From assembly GCA_946481095.1 (NCBI GenBank), contig CAMLML010000008.1, forward strand, positions 12,381 through 76,380: a stretch of 64,000 bases of DNA. The letters are read 5' to 3'. Below are positions 8,414 through 17,158 of this stretch, one piece after another. Source of the stretch: an uncultured Cellvibrio sp. GTDB lineage: Bacteria > Pseudomonadota > Gammaproteobacteria > Pseudomonadales > Cellvibrionaceae. The position numbers and the translations under genes are program-made. Under the pieces are notes generated by a model. That model did no database searches. It saw only the letters and a list, made by a program, of their open reading frames with translations, and had not been told where the DNA came from. Each line of letters opens with the position of its first letter. The first letter of the stretch is position 1.

Positions 8414-8890
8414 TCAAACATCCCTATCCAGTGATTCCACTTCAAGGAAGGGCGAGGCATCTATTTCGCTGGCATCCATCATTTCAGCGACACGTTGGAT
8501 AGAGGCGATAATCATGTGTTTTTCCCAATCGGCCAATTGCTCAAAACGCTCCACAAAGGCGTCCTGCAAAACCGTTGGAGCTTTAAGCAGTATGGATTCC
8601 CCCTTGGGGGTTAATATCAAGTGAACCTTTCGTTTATCGGACTGGGAGCGCAAGCGTGAAAGAATCTCCCTATCCTCCAGACGATCAATAATGGTGGTGA
8701 CTGTTGCCTGGCTCAAACTCATCTCCTGAGCCAGTTGCTTGATAGACGCGCCTGGATTTTTTTGAATTAACTGCAACAGTCGCAATTGAGGCCCGGTTAC
8801 TGATGCCGTTTTAACCAACTGCTTTGAATGCAGATCAATTGCACGAATGACACGGCGTAAAGCAGTCAGCGCTATATCAATTTCATTCAT
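8414..8890 (-). CDS. ectR: MarR-family regulator, likely EctR
   Basis: About 158 residues from the ATG at 8890. A MarR winged helix-turn-helix is visible: TGPQLRLLQLIQKNPGAS, the recognition region MSLSQATVTTIIDRLEDR and the wing SDKRKVHLILTPKG. In methylotrophs and other halotolerant bacteria, EctR is the MarR-type repressor of ectABC. Here it lies immediately upstream of ectA in the same orientation, 270 bp away. An in-frame start 21 codons further upstream is possible, but the extra N-terminus is not MarR-like and AGGGTAGA precedes the chosen ATG. EctR identity is inferred from context. Confidence 0.8.
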   Translation of the reverse strand: MNEIDIALTALRRVIRAIDLHSKQLVKTASVTGPQLRLLQLIQKNPGASIKQLAQEMSLSQATVTTIIDRLEDREILSRLRSQSDKRKVHLILTPKGESILLKAPTVLQDAFVERFEQLADWEKHMIIASIQRVAEMMDASEIDASPFLEVESLDRDV

Positions 8891-9055
8891 AGATACATCT
8901 ACCCTGTGAATATTTTTGTGCACTATACGCCTTCCCTTCACAATAATCTTCACAGGCAGCGCGTAGAATCACCTGGAATTTGCGAGACGAAAAAACATGT
9001 TCAAACTGAATGATTTCAAGTAAATTCACGACCGGTTACATAACAGGAATTCAAA

Positions 9056-10498
9056 ATGCGCTCAATTTTTATCTGGATATTTTCTGCCCTTTGCCTCATC
9101 ACCCCCTTTTCTCATGCAGCAAGTGGACTTGATCTCACCCACACCACACTCGGCTGGTTTTGTGTCGGTTTATTTATTATTGCTTATGCTTTTGTGATGC
9201 TCGAAGAAGTCTTGCACCTGCGCAAATCAAAACCGGTTTTAGCGGCAGCGGGAATTATTTGGATATTGATTGGCTGGGTTTATACACAACAGGATCAATC
9301 TGCATTGGCAGAAGAAGCATTCCGGCACACGCTATTGGAATTCGCCGAGCTGATGTTATTTTTGTTAGTCGCCATGACCTACATTAATGCCATGGATGAA
9401 CGCGGATTATTTAATGCATTACGCGGTTGGTTAATTAAAAAGGGATTTACCTATCGACAGCTCTTCTGGATTACCGGAGTTCTCGCATTTTTTATTTCAC
9501 CTATAGCCGACAATTTAACAACTGCATTATTAATGTGCGCCGTAGTGTTAAAAATTGCTGACAATGAAAAAGCTTTTATCAATATGTGTTGCGTGAACAT
9601 TATTGTAGCGGCCAATGCCGGTGGAGCATTCAGTCCCTTCGGCGACATCACGACATTAATGGTATGGCAAGCAGGCAAAGTTGATTTCTTTACTTTTTTC
9701 CATCTGTTTATTCCGTCGCTGATTAATTTTTTAGTGCCCGCCATTATTATGAGTTTTTTCATTAAAAATCGCCCATCACAAAAAGATGATGAAGACCGAT
9801 TTTTGGAGACCCTGACCTACAAAGAAGGTGCATTTCCAATTTTATTTTTATTTTTGGCCACTATTGCCAGCGCCGTTTTAGGACACGTTTTAATTCACAT
9901 GCCCCCAGTGTTGGGCATGATGATGGGACTGGCTTATCTGAAACTGTATGGATTTTATTTACGTAAAAAAGGCATTGTCGATTTAAAACATGCCGAGCAA
10001 GTTAATTCAGACTTCATAGCAAATAACCGAAAAGATAAAACTACCGACATACCTTTGCCATTCGATGTATTTCAACCATTGGCACGATTGGAATGGGATA
10101 CATTATTGTTTTTTTATGGCGTTATTATGTGCGTTGGCGGTTTGGGATTTTTAGGTTACTTAACACTTTTATCTGAATCACTTTATGGCAACTTCAGTGA
10201 AACCACCTCCAACATTAGCCTGGGTTTAATCTCGGCGGTAATTGATAACATTCCCGTGATGTATGCAGTTTTAACTATGGCTCCGGATTTTTCGCAAGGT
10301 CAGTGGTTACTGATTACCTTAACCACAGGTGTTGGTGGCAGTATGTTATCAATTGGTTCTGCTGCAGGTGTTGCGTTGATGGGACAAGCACGCGGTTATT
10401 ACTCTTTCCTTGGGCATTTAAAATGGACACCGGTTGTGGCACTGGGATATTTTGCGAGTGTTTATGTTCATTTATGGTTGAATGCAGGAATGTTTTAA
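9056..10498 (+). CDS. nhaD: NhaD-type Na+/H+ antiporter
   Basis: 480 residues with a possible signal segment (ending THAAS-like, FSHAASG) and about 12 membrane helices. Characteristic NhaD/IT-superfamily stretches are FISPIADNLTTALLMC, NIIVAANAGGAFSPFGDITTLMVWQ and, near the end, GGSMLSIGSAAGVALMGQA. NhaD exchanges cytoplasmic Na+ or Li+ for external H+ and is typical of marine and haloalkaliphilic gammaproteobacteria. It is divergent from ectR, 165 bp away, placing ion export beside compatible-solute synthesis. A strong terminator follows. Confidence 0.93.
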   Translation: MRSIFIWIFSALCLITPFSHAASGLDLTHTTLGWFCVGLFIIAYAFVMLEEVLHLRKSKPVLAAAGIIWILIGWVYTQQDQSALAEEAFRHTLLEFAELMLFLLVAMTYINAMDERGLFNALRGWLIKKGFTYRQLFWITGVLAFFISPIADNLTTALLMCAVVLKIADNEKAFINMCCVNIIVAANAGGAFSPFGDITTLMVWQAGKVDFFTFFHLFIPSLINFLVPAIIMSFFIKNRPSQKDDEDRFLETLTYKEGAFPILFLFLATIASAVLGHVLIHMPPVLGMMMGLAYLKLYGFYLRKKGIVDLKHAEQVNSDFIANNRKDKTTDIPLPFDVFQPLARLEWDTLLFFYGVIMCVGGLGFLGYLTLLSESLYGNFSETTSNISLGLISAVIDNIPVMYAVLTMAPDFSQGQWLLITLTTGVGGSMLSIGSAAGVALMGQARGYYSFLGHLKWTPVVALGYFASVYVHLWLNAGMF

Positions 10499-10521
10499 AT
10501 TCTCAAACTCTTTTGAATTGC

Positions 10522-10556
10522 AAAAAAAATCAGGCATTGCTGCCTGATTTTTTTTT
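10522..10556. terminator. Bidirectional terminator between nhaD and the pilus locus
   Basis: Stem AATCAGGCA / TGCCTGATT with loop TTGC, flanked by eight or more A on the left and T on the right. It serves nhaD on the plus strand and the end of the pilus operon on the minus strand. Confidence 0.88.
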
Positions 10557-10574
10557 GCAATTTTATTTGCCGGG

Positions 10575-11255
10575 TTACATCTGTACGCAAACTGTATAGA
10601 CACTGGTTTCATTATAAGGATCAGTAAATGCTGCCGCCGCTGGTGGAGTGTTAGCACCGGCAGCACCCAAAGTGGCGCGCATACGCCCGGTATTTCCCAA
10701 TCCATCATCCAGCTGCACATCTAGTGCAGATGCCGATTTACCAGGCACCTGGCTCAGACAAACAACACGGCCTTGTATGGGTGAGGCAGGGTTACCCACC
10801 GAACCACTGGTAAATCCAATTAATCCACCAAATGCATTTTGAGGTAAAGCAGCAGCACCCGTTAATGTAACGTTTCCATTAATAAAACCGGCAGCTCGTA
10901 GATGTTGCCAAAATGCACTGGGCTCTCCATTAGGTGCAGTAAAAGCCTGCGCTAATGTGCTGGCAATCACACCATTTATATTCCCCGCTTGCGTCACAGG
11001 AGTCCAACTGCCTCCTCTGGCCGTCAACGCACCAATCAGGCCATCATCACCCGGCAAACGCTGGTATCTATCCTGATAAGAATAAAATGCTGCTGTAATA
11101 CCATTAATTTCATTGGCAGCACGTTTAACTTTGGAGTTTTCAATCAGCTCGGTGCCTTTTAAAACCCCGCCCAACAACAACCCGATAATAACCAGCACTA
11201 TGGCGATTTCTACCAAGGTAAAACCAGCCTGATTCTTTTTCATCGACATTTTCAT
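10575..11255 (-). CDS. Type IV pilin-like protein (candidate major pilin)
   Basis: About 226 residues. A short positively charged leader (MKMSMKKNQAG) precedes the prepilin motif G-FTLVEIAIVLVIIGLLLGG with the conserved Glu5, so prepilin peptidase should cleave before Phe. The long N-terminal helix continues to about residue 55, then comes a Gly/Ala/Pro-rich globular domain with LPGDDG and two C-terminal-half cysteines (RVVCLSQ and TVCVQM) that may form a disulfide. Start chosen at an ATG with AGGG upstream; two further ATGs give shorter leaders. It ends the minus-strand pilus operon and is separated from the previous gene by about 105 bp, as for a strongly expressed major pilin. It could equally be a minor pilin. 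Confidence 0.8.
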   Translation of the reverse strand: MKMSMKKNQAGFTLVEIAIVLVIIGLLLGGVLKGTELIENSKVKRAANEINGITAAFYSYQDRYQRLPGDDGLIGALTARGGSWTPVTQAGNINGVIASTLAQAFTAPNGEPSAFWQHLRAAGFINGNVTLTGAAALPQNAFGGLIGFTSGSVGNPASPIQGRVVCLSQVPGKSASALDVQLDDGLGNTGRMRATLGAAGANTPPAAAAFTDPYNETSVYTVCVQM

Positions 11256-11361
11256 AAACACAACCCTACTCTGAATTACCCGAATTAAACACTAACTCCT
11301 GACACATCTTTTTTCCTGTTTGACTTGAGTGTAGCAACGATCTGAAAAAATGCAGGAACAT

Positions 11362-12051
11362 CTAGCGAGCTTTACTAATAGCAAAAAGTAATTCAGGCCG
11401 TGAAACCCAAATAACAAGATCATCGAAACTGGCACTGGGCGTATTATTAAGGAAGTCAGTAGTTGCACCAGTATTAACAGATACAGAATCCGTATCACCC
11501 GTTGAAAACAAGACAAACACTACTTCAGTCGATGTAATCGAAGCTGCCGTACAAGGCAACACAGAACAAATTCGAAAATCTGGAAATGGCGGCAATGGAG
11601 AAAAGCCTATAGATGTGGTGGTTGAATAAAACCAACTATTTACTGCAGTAACTCTATAACGCACGGGCTGTTGCCATGAGTCAATTAATACTCCTCCTGA
11701 AATTGAACCTCGAATACCCAAATCTGCATAGGGCACAAAACTGTTTGCCCCTGTGCACGCTCCACTGACTGGTTCTGGACGTCCGGCACTTGCTGCTGAT
11801 GCTGGGCAAGGCAATCGACCATTAATCTGCACATAACCAATTAATGCATTGCGAATTTCCTCTAACTGTTTATTTGTTTCACTGCGCTTTTGTATATCCC
11901 TTTGTGTAGATAACGGCCCGATAACACCACCTAAAACAAAACCCAAAATAACCAGTACAACGGCCATTTCAATCAAACTAAAACCAGATTGTTTTGGCGG
12001 AACCAATACTCGTCGAGGATATTCAGGGTTCGATAATGATAATCGAATCAT
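11362..12051 (-). CDS. Prepilin-like protein with long leader
   Basis: About 229 residues. A 22-residue leader precedes SGFSLIEMAVVLVILGFVLGG, a type IV prepilin/pseudopilin cleavage site and N-terminal helix. The sequence NALIGYVQINGRLPCPA and the following Cys-containing globular part (GACTG, CSVLPCTA) resemble minor pilins of MSHA-type loci. Start chosen at 12051 where GGGAG lies nine bases upstream; it overlaps the end of the preceding gene by about 29 bp, indicating translational coupling. Likely a minor pilin that primes or decorates the fibre. Confidence 0.8.
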   Translation of the reverse strand: MIRLSLSNPEYPRRVLVPPKQSGFSLIEMAVVLVILGFVLGGVIGPLSTQRDIQKRSETNKQLEEIRNALIGYVQINGRLPCPASAASAGRPEPVSGACTGANSFVPYADLGIRGSISGGVLIDSWQQPVRYRVTAVNSWFYSTTTSIGFSPLPPFPDFRICSVLPCTAASITSTEVVFVLFSTGDTDSVSVNTGATTDFLNNTPSASFDDLVIWVSRPELLFAISKAR

Positions 12052-13138
12052 TGTCAGTTGCTCCCGGAATTGATAAATCAAATTGGTTGTCATCTGGTGA
12101 CACGTCATTATTTTCAAAATATTGATTAATATTAAACACACTCCGATTTTGCGCTCCTACCATCACTCCTGGTGAAAGGATAATTGATTTCGCAGTTTTA
12201 CCGCCAAAAACAAGACACGAGCTTGTGGGTGGATTTACAGGTGTGGCCTGTTTACATATTGCGTAGTACAAACTTCCATTCCAGTGATTTGCCAAATACC
12301 CCGGTGTCACTAATGCAGCGCACCCAGTCGCCCAACTTGTCGGCAATGCGGATATCAAAGGTAATGAACCCTCATAGGTATTAACAACACTAATTCCAGA
12401 ACCAAAATTTGCTGCCCATGGCCAAACACCGGGGCACGCTGCAAGATAATTTTTCATCAATGTTTTTGCGTCATCTAATACACGTTTTTCAACATTAGTC
12501 CAAAAATCAAATGCACTCATACCCGACAACAAATCATTTTGCGTTACATTTTTAATATTGGTATAACTATTTAATGTCACATTAGCATTATCATCTTCAA
12601 GGAATTGCGCAATATTAGCTGGTATAGGAGTTGCAGGTGATTGCCCCGGCAGTGACGTATTGGCAGCAATAATAATAAATATCTGTGGACTACCTGCATC
12701 AATACGTAAATTGGCTACCCGTGAACTATTGTGCGGAGGGATTAATATACCTGCATAACTTGCATCGACGGCATACCATAAAACCTGATTCGCGCCATCA
12801 AACAATTGTGGAATATTTAATGTTCTGTAAGGCAATAAACCTATGCGACTTGTACAATCCAGGCCAGTTAAATTTTCTGTGCCATTGTTATCAGTATCCG
12901 GACAAGGTATTCGACCCGGAATCGGTTGCGCCATCGCGTAAGCAATCAGCGCATCGCGTGCCCTAACCATAGAGATAGTTGTAGCCTCCTGCCGTTTTAA
13001 CAAAATCGAATTTAAAGACAGCCTACTAATTGCAATTGCGCTGGCAGCAATTAATATAAAAGACATAATGATCAGTAAAGCCATTCCTCCTTGTTTTTTT
13101 AATGTCGCAAATAAATTACGGCGTTTTTGTTTGAGCAT
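12023..13138 (-). CDS. PilX/MshP-like minor pilus assembly protein
   Basis: About 371 residues with one N-terminal membrane helix in the pattern KKQGGMALLIIMSFILIAAS, as in PilX-type minor pilins, which keep the glycine and hydrophobic helix but not the full FTLIE motif. A large extracytoplasmic domain follows, beginning RDALIAYAMAQPIPGRIPCPD, a pattern shared with the next prepilin (RNALIGYVQINGRLPCPA). Several cysteines are present. Start at 13138 has AGGGGG upstream; it overlaps the preceding MshK-like gene by 23 bp. Probable role: tip or minor component of the MSHA-like pilus. Confidence 0.7.
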   Translation of the reverse strand: MLKQKRRNLFATLKKQGGMALLIIMSFILIAASAIAISRLSLNSILLKRQEATTISMVRARDALIAYAMAQPIPGRIPCPDTDNNGTENLTGLDCTSRIGLLPYRTLNIPQLFDGANQVLWYAVDASYAGILIPPHNSSRVANLRIDAGSPQIFIIIAANTSLPGQSPATPIPANIAQFLEDDNANVTLNSYTNIKNVTQNDLLSGMSAFDFWTNVEKRVLDDAKTLMKNYLAACPGVWPWAANFGSGISVVNTYEGSLPLISALPTSWATGCAALVTPGYLANHWNGSLYYAICKQATPVNPPTSSCLVFGGKTAKSIILSPGVMVGAQNRSVFNINQYFENNDVSPDDNQFDLSIPGATDNDSIIIIEP

Positions 13139-13673
13139 GATGATCCCCCTGTGATGACACAGAAGAAGATGCAGTAGATGAAACGGATACAATACTGGAA
13201 CTCACAACTGATTGAGTTTGCGGTTCCAACAAAGCTTGTGATGACACGGATGAATGAGTAACAAAATAATAGGCTTCTTTCGCCTTGCCGTTTGATAAAG
13301 CTTGCCCCGGTTTTAAAGCAATCGATTTTCCTTCCAGAGGAATACGTAAATTAGCCGAGGTCTCTTTAGATGCATTCAACTCTTTTAACGTTGAATATAA
13401 AGGTTGCCCTGACAACCAGACTTGTGCCTTTCCATCTGCTCGCAAAATAATTCCAGATACTTTTAATTCCCTTTTTTCTACAGTCGGTTTATTTTCATCA
13501 ATAACGTCTGAAACCGGTTTTTTATATAAAAGCCCTTGTTTACGTAGCTTGTCGAGATTTTTTCTTTCAGCATGAGAGGTAAACAAACGATCAAAGTTTT
13601 CATTATCGACTTCATCCGCCATGAGCGGTATAACAACAAACCAGATAGCAAGACCATAAACAATATTTTTCAT
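13116..13673 (-). CDS. MshK/PilP-like periplasmic pilus protein with Ser-rich tail
   Basis: About 185 residues. A signal peptide (MKNIVYGLAIWFVVIPLMA) is followed by a charged helical part and then a small beta domain (KVSGIILRADGKAQVWLSGQPL) of the kind found in MshK/PilP-like proteins, which link the inner-membrane platform to the secretin. The last 40 residues are Ser/Val/Thr-rich (SSSIVSVSSTASSSVSS), like the linkers of secreted enzymes elsewhere in this genome and unusual for a MshK-type protein. Start at 13673 has AAGG upstream. Identification rests on position as much as sequence. Confidence 0.6.
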   Translation of the reverse strand: MKNIVYGLAIWFVVIPLMADEVDNENFDRLFTSHAERKNLDKLRKQGLLYKKPVSDVIDENKPTVEKRELKVSGIILRADGKAQVWLSGQPLYSTLKELNASKETSANLRIPLEGKSIALKPGQALSNGKAKEAYYFVTHSSVSSQALLEPQTQSVVSSSIVSVSSTASSSVSSQGDHHAQTKTP

Positions 13674-14290
13674 AGCTCTATACCTTGCGGCCAGCTGGCA
13701 GAGATATCTGTCAGAGAGAACCACAAAATCTTGCATTCACCACTAAAACTTTTGGTTAGTGATTCCTCTGCCTGCATGTGGCTGCGTAAAATCTTACACT
13801 CTTCTACATTGAACTGGCCTTTCGCTTGCTGGTGTAAATGACGTAGATAAAAATAAAAATCGCCTTCATGCAATAAATTAAAGTTAATTTGCATCGGCGT
13901 TTTTTTAATTTCGATATCAGAGGTAAAAAATGTATCGTCCGGTTTCGATAAACCCGTTGGCGACAACATGAAATACAATCCAGGAATTTTGATATCGTAA
14001 TATTTTTCAAGCAGAACTTCCGCCCATTCCAATCTTGGAGGATCGCCGATTAATCCACTTTCCTTGAATAATTTGTATTCATTATAATAATTTCTTAGCT
14101 GCAATACCGATTGTTCAGCAGTATCATTGATTGATTTTTGTTGTGATAGCGCCATCTCGACTTGTGATAATTTATTTTTTTCTTTAATAAAAAACCAGAT
14201 AGACACTGAAAATACAGTTAATGATATAAAAATACAGATAAAGCTAATGGTATGTTGCCGCCAATTGATCGATTTCAATAAATCATTCAT
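13670..14290 (-). CDS. MshJ/PilO-like inner-membrane platform protein
   Basis: 206 residues: a short cytoplasmic N-terminus, one membrane helix (about residues 15-34), a periplasmic coiled coil (KNKLSQVEMALSQQKS and onward) and a small alpha/beta domain. This is the layout of PilO/GspM/MshJ proteins that form the inner-membrane assembly platform. It overlaps the preceding gene by 8 bp and the next by 4 bp, so the genes are translationally coupled. Sequence similarity by eye is weak; topology and operon position carry the call. Confidence 0.6.
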   Translation of the reverse strand: MNDLLKSINWRQHTISFICIFISLTVFSVSIWFFIKEKNKLSQVEMALSQQKSINDTAEQSVLQLRNYYNEYKLFKESGLIGDPPRLEWAEVLLEKYYDIKIPGLYFMLSPTGLSKPDDTFFTSDIEIKKTPMQINFNLLHEGDFYFYLRHLHQQAKGQFNVEECKILRSHMQAEESLTKSFSGECKILWFSLTDISASWPQGIEL

Positions 14291-15953
14291 AAACGACCTC
14301 TGCCTTTAGCTGATCATCTGGTGAATGAATATCCATTCCTATTAATATCTCATATTCATTTTCTATTTTTTCCTGATCTTTACTCTGCAGAATTTTTTCA
14401 GCATTTTTCTCATCAGAAAAACTTCTTCCAGGTCTTACATCTACCGGCATTTTTAATACTACCAGCTTGGTTACTCCAGGAACTTTATTTAGCTCAAAGA
14501 TAAAACTATTCATCATTCGATAAACTTCGCGATAATCACGCCCATTTCTATCAAGATGACCGGACAAAGTTACCAATACCTGCATATAGTCTGAGGGCGG
14601 CACTTCCACATAGGGTTCAGCGTAGGCATCCGATGCTTTTTCTTCTGCAACACTGGCCTCCTGGGTAACAAGATACTGCGCCAATTCCTGAGCTGTATAT
14701 TTTTTCCAATGCAGGGCTTCCAGATGAATATCCGAAAAATAATCTTGACTGAATACAGGGCTGAAATAGGCGAAATAGTTTTCCGGGCTATTGGCAGTTT
14801 CAATCGTTAATTTTTTTGCCAGATCAACACTGGTTTGTATTTTTATTGAATCAGCAAGCGGCTGCTCGAGAGGAACAAAGTCTTGCTGGAAACGCCTGAC
14901 CAATAACTCCCGGTTGGCTTCCATGGATAATCGTTTTTGATTTAATTCTTTGGCATTTAAAAATAATAAACCCGAACCAATTAATATCAACAAAGAGCCG
15001 ATCATAGCGCCAACGCGAACAGATTTTGAAATCAGGTAGCGATAAAAAAACAACTTTTCTTTTTTAGTAGCATAATGATCAGTTAGTAAAGATTTTTTAG
15101 CACAAAGAAAAGAATAAAGGACATCGGCATGATAATGATCATGTTGTTTTATTTTAAAATGCTTGAACAATGACTCCAGATCAACATAATGATATTTAAT
15201 TTTTTCTGTATCCAGTGTTTTTGCCTTTAATGAAGGCATAAAATCACCTGGAACAATACAATAAACATTTAGCACATCATTAAAAGCCATGATGCGCTGA
15301 TTGGTCAGAAAAATATGAATTTGCTGTACGCCAAAGGTTAAACTTTCCGGTGTGCCTAATGCAGATTCCAATTCACGATTATCTCGATCAAGTTTGGCTT
15401 GACGCGACAACATTAACTCCCCGTCTTTAAAATAGGTTTCACGCTGGGCAGTCAAAATTAATCGGGATAACAACAATACATTTTTATCATTGCGGGCAAT
15501 CAAAGGTAAAATTTGTTTACTGATCAGGGGAACAGACCAAATACCGGCAAGAGGGCTTTCACATTGATTGAATATATCCAACCAGGGCTTTAACAAAATT
15601 TGATTAGTCAATGCAGAAAGTAAAACCCTGTCATCTTTTCGACCTTGCTTTTCACGACCCAATTTTTCTATATGAATAAAAGGTTCGCCGCGATAATGCC
15701 GATCAATCAAACGGGTAATCAATACCTTATGATCCTTGCCAGTAACATGTGGAATTTGTTCGCGGCGAAAATCTTCTTCAACCAGATCCACTAATAATTG
15801 TCCAGGTATAGCTGATGCATGTTTCAAATAAAAACCAAACTCCTGAAAGCCTTCTTCAGTAGGTTCAAACGAGCAACTACCCACAAGTTCATGGTGATGC
15901 CATTCAAACACTTTCATGCGATAACCGGAGAAATAAAATACCCGTCTGTTCAT
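14283..15953 (-). CDS. GspL/MshI-like platform protein (PilM-PilN-type fusion)
   Basis: About 556 residues. The N-terminal 300 residues are cytoplasmic and begin MNRRVFYFSGYRMKVFEWHH, plausibly an actin-like PilM/GspL fold. One membrane helix follows (about residues 317-337, VGAMIGSLLILIGSGLLFLN), then a coiled-coil and periplasmic PilN-like part. Such GspL-type proteins connect the assembly ATPase to the membrane platform. The ATG overlaps the stop of the MshG-like gene (TGATG). It is much longer than a canonical MshI, and no separate PilN gene is present, which supports the fusion reading, though the family assignment is inferred. Confidence 0.55.
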   Translation of the reverse strand: MNRRVFYFSGYRMKVFEWHHHELVGSCSFEPTEEGFQEFGFYLKHASAIPGQLLVDLVEEDFRREQIPHVTGKDHKVLITRLIDRHYRGEPFIHIEKLGREKQGRKDDRVLLSALTNQILLKPWLDIFNQCESPLAGIWSVPLISKQILPLIARNDKNVLLLSRLILTAQRETYFKDGELMLSRQAKLDRDNRELESALGTPESLTFGVQQIHIFLTNQRIMAFNDVLNVYCIVPGDFMPSLKAKTLDTEKIKYHYVDLESLFKHFKIKQHDHYHADVLYSFLCAKKSLLTDHYATKKEKLFFYRYLISKSVRVGAMIGSLLILIGSGLLFLNAKELNQKRLSMEANRELLVRRFQQDFVPLEQPLADSIKIQTSVDLAKKLTIETANSPENYFAYFSPVFSQDYFSDIHLEALHWKKYTAQELAQYLVTQEASVAEEKASDAYAEPYVEVPPSDYMQVLVTLSGHLDRNGRDYREVYRMMNSFIFELNKVPGVTKLVVLKMPVDVRPGRSFSDEKNAEKILQSKDQEKIENEYEILIGMDIHSPDDQLKAEVVYE

Positions 15954-17155
15954 CAGGCCACCTTGGTCACAGCGTCCCAAACAGGACCCAAAACAGACAA
16001 CATTATCCAGCCCAACATCACTCCCATTACCACTGTTAGAATCGGGCTAATTGCCGGTTCTATTTTATCTATCGCCTCTTTCACTTCACGGTTGTAGTAA
16101 TAACTGACATTCATCAAGGATTCGTCAAGTTTACCGGTATTTTCACCCACTCGTATCATGCGTACCACTAATGGTGGAAACAGTGGAATACGGGAAAAAC
16201 TTTCACTGATACTTTTTCCTTCAGCAATTGTTTTACTGGCATTGTCTATTGCAGCCGCAATCACAACATTGCCAACCAATCCTTTGGAAATTTCCAACGC
16301 ACGCAATACCGTAATACCCGAAGAATAAAGTAAAGCCATATAGCTGGCGAATCTCGCTAATTTAATTTTCAAACTGATATTACCCAAAATAGGCAACTTC
16401 AATTTCAATTGATCCAGATTAAATCTGAATTTAGGATTTTTTTTCGCTGTATTTTTGATAAAAAAGAATAGAGCAAACGGCAATGAAATAATGAGCCACC
16501 AATAATTAATGCAAAAATCCGATACTGCGATTAATAGCAATGTATGGCCGGGAACCTCACCGCCCATTTCTTTAATAAAAGGAATTAATTTCGGCACCAG
16601 ATAAATCATCAAAAACGCAGTTACCGCCAACACAACTGTCAACACTATTGATGGATAAATAATAATTTTAATGGCGGCCGCAATTAATTCATCCAACCAA
16701 CGCAGGGTTTCCCCCATATCCTTGAGAATTTTAGGTAACTCACCGGTCTCTTCACCCACTGCAATCAACGCAACAAACACCATGTCAAAATCGTTAGGGA
16801 ACTCTGCAAGCGCAGCTGAAAAAGTTTTACCGCCTTCTATCTGCTCAACCAAACCGGCCAATACAGCGTTGTAATGTCCTGGCTCGGTACTGTCACGCAA
16901 ATCGCGCAGACTATCTAACAACGGCACACCTGATCGGGTTAATTGTTCCAATTGAAATAATAAATTCAATATATCCCGACGGGTTAAACGATTTTTCGTC
17001 CAAAAATAATATGAAGCTTTAGCTTCAACACAGGTAATTAAATCCTGCCCTTGCACACTCAACCTGTGCTCCAGTTCCAATTCATTAGCCGCTTGTATCC
17101 TGCCTTTAAAAGGTTTTCCATCTTTGTCTATAGCGGAATATTTATATTGCGGCAT
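15953..17155 (-). CDS. mshG: Type IV pilus inner-membrane protein, MshG/PilC/GspF family
   Basis: 400 residues with the duplicated T2SF domain: first copy around LFQLEQLTRSGVPLLDSLRDL and GEETGELPKILKDMGETL, second around LARFASYMALLYSSGITVLRAL and VGENTGKLDESLMNVSYYYN. Three membrane helices lie at about residues 165-185, 220-240 and 370-395. GspF-type proteins sit at the centre of the platform and are thought to transmit motion from the ATPase to pilin subunits. It starts three bases after the mshE stop codon. The MSHA assignment follows from neighbours mshE, mshL and mshM. Confidence 0.88.
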   Translation of the reverse strand: MPQYKYSAIDKDGKPFKGRIQAANELELEHRLSVQGQDLITCVEAKASYYFWTKNRLTRRDILNLLFQLEQLTRSGVPLLDSLRDLRDSTEPGHYNAVLAGLVEQIEGGKTFSAALAEFPNDFDMVFVALIAVGEETGELPKILKDMGETLRWLDELIAAAIKIIIYPSIVLTVVLAVTAFLMIYLVPKLIPFIKEMGGEVPGHTLLLIAVSDFCINYWWLIISLPFALFFFIKNTAKKNPKFRFNLDQLKLKLPILGNISLKIKLARFASYMALLYSSGITVLRALEISKGLVGNVVIAAAIDNASKTIAEGKSISESFSRIPLFPPLVVRMIRVGENTGKLDESLMNVSYYYNREVKEAIDKIEPAISPILTVVMGVMLGWIMLSVLGPVWDAVTKVA

Positions 17156-17158
17156 AGG

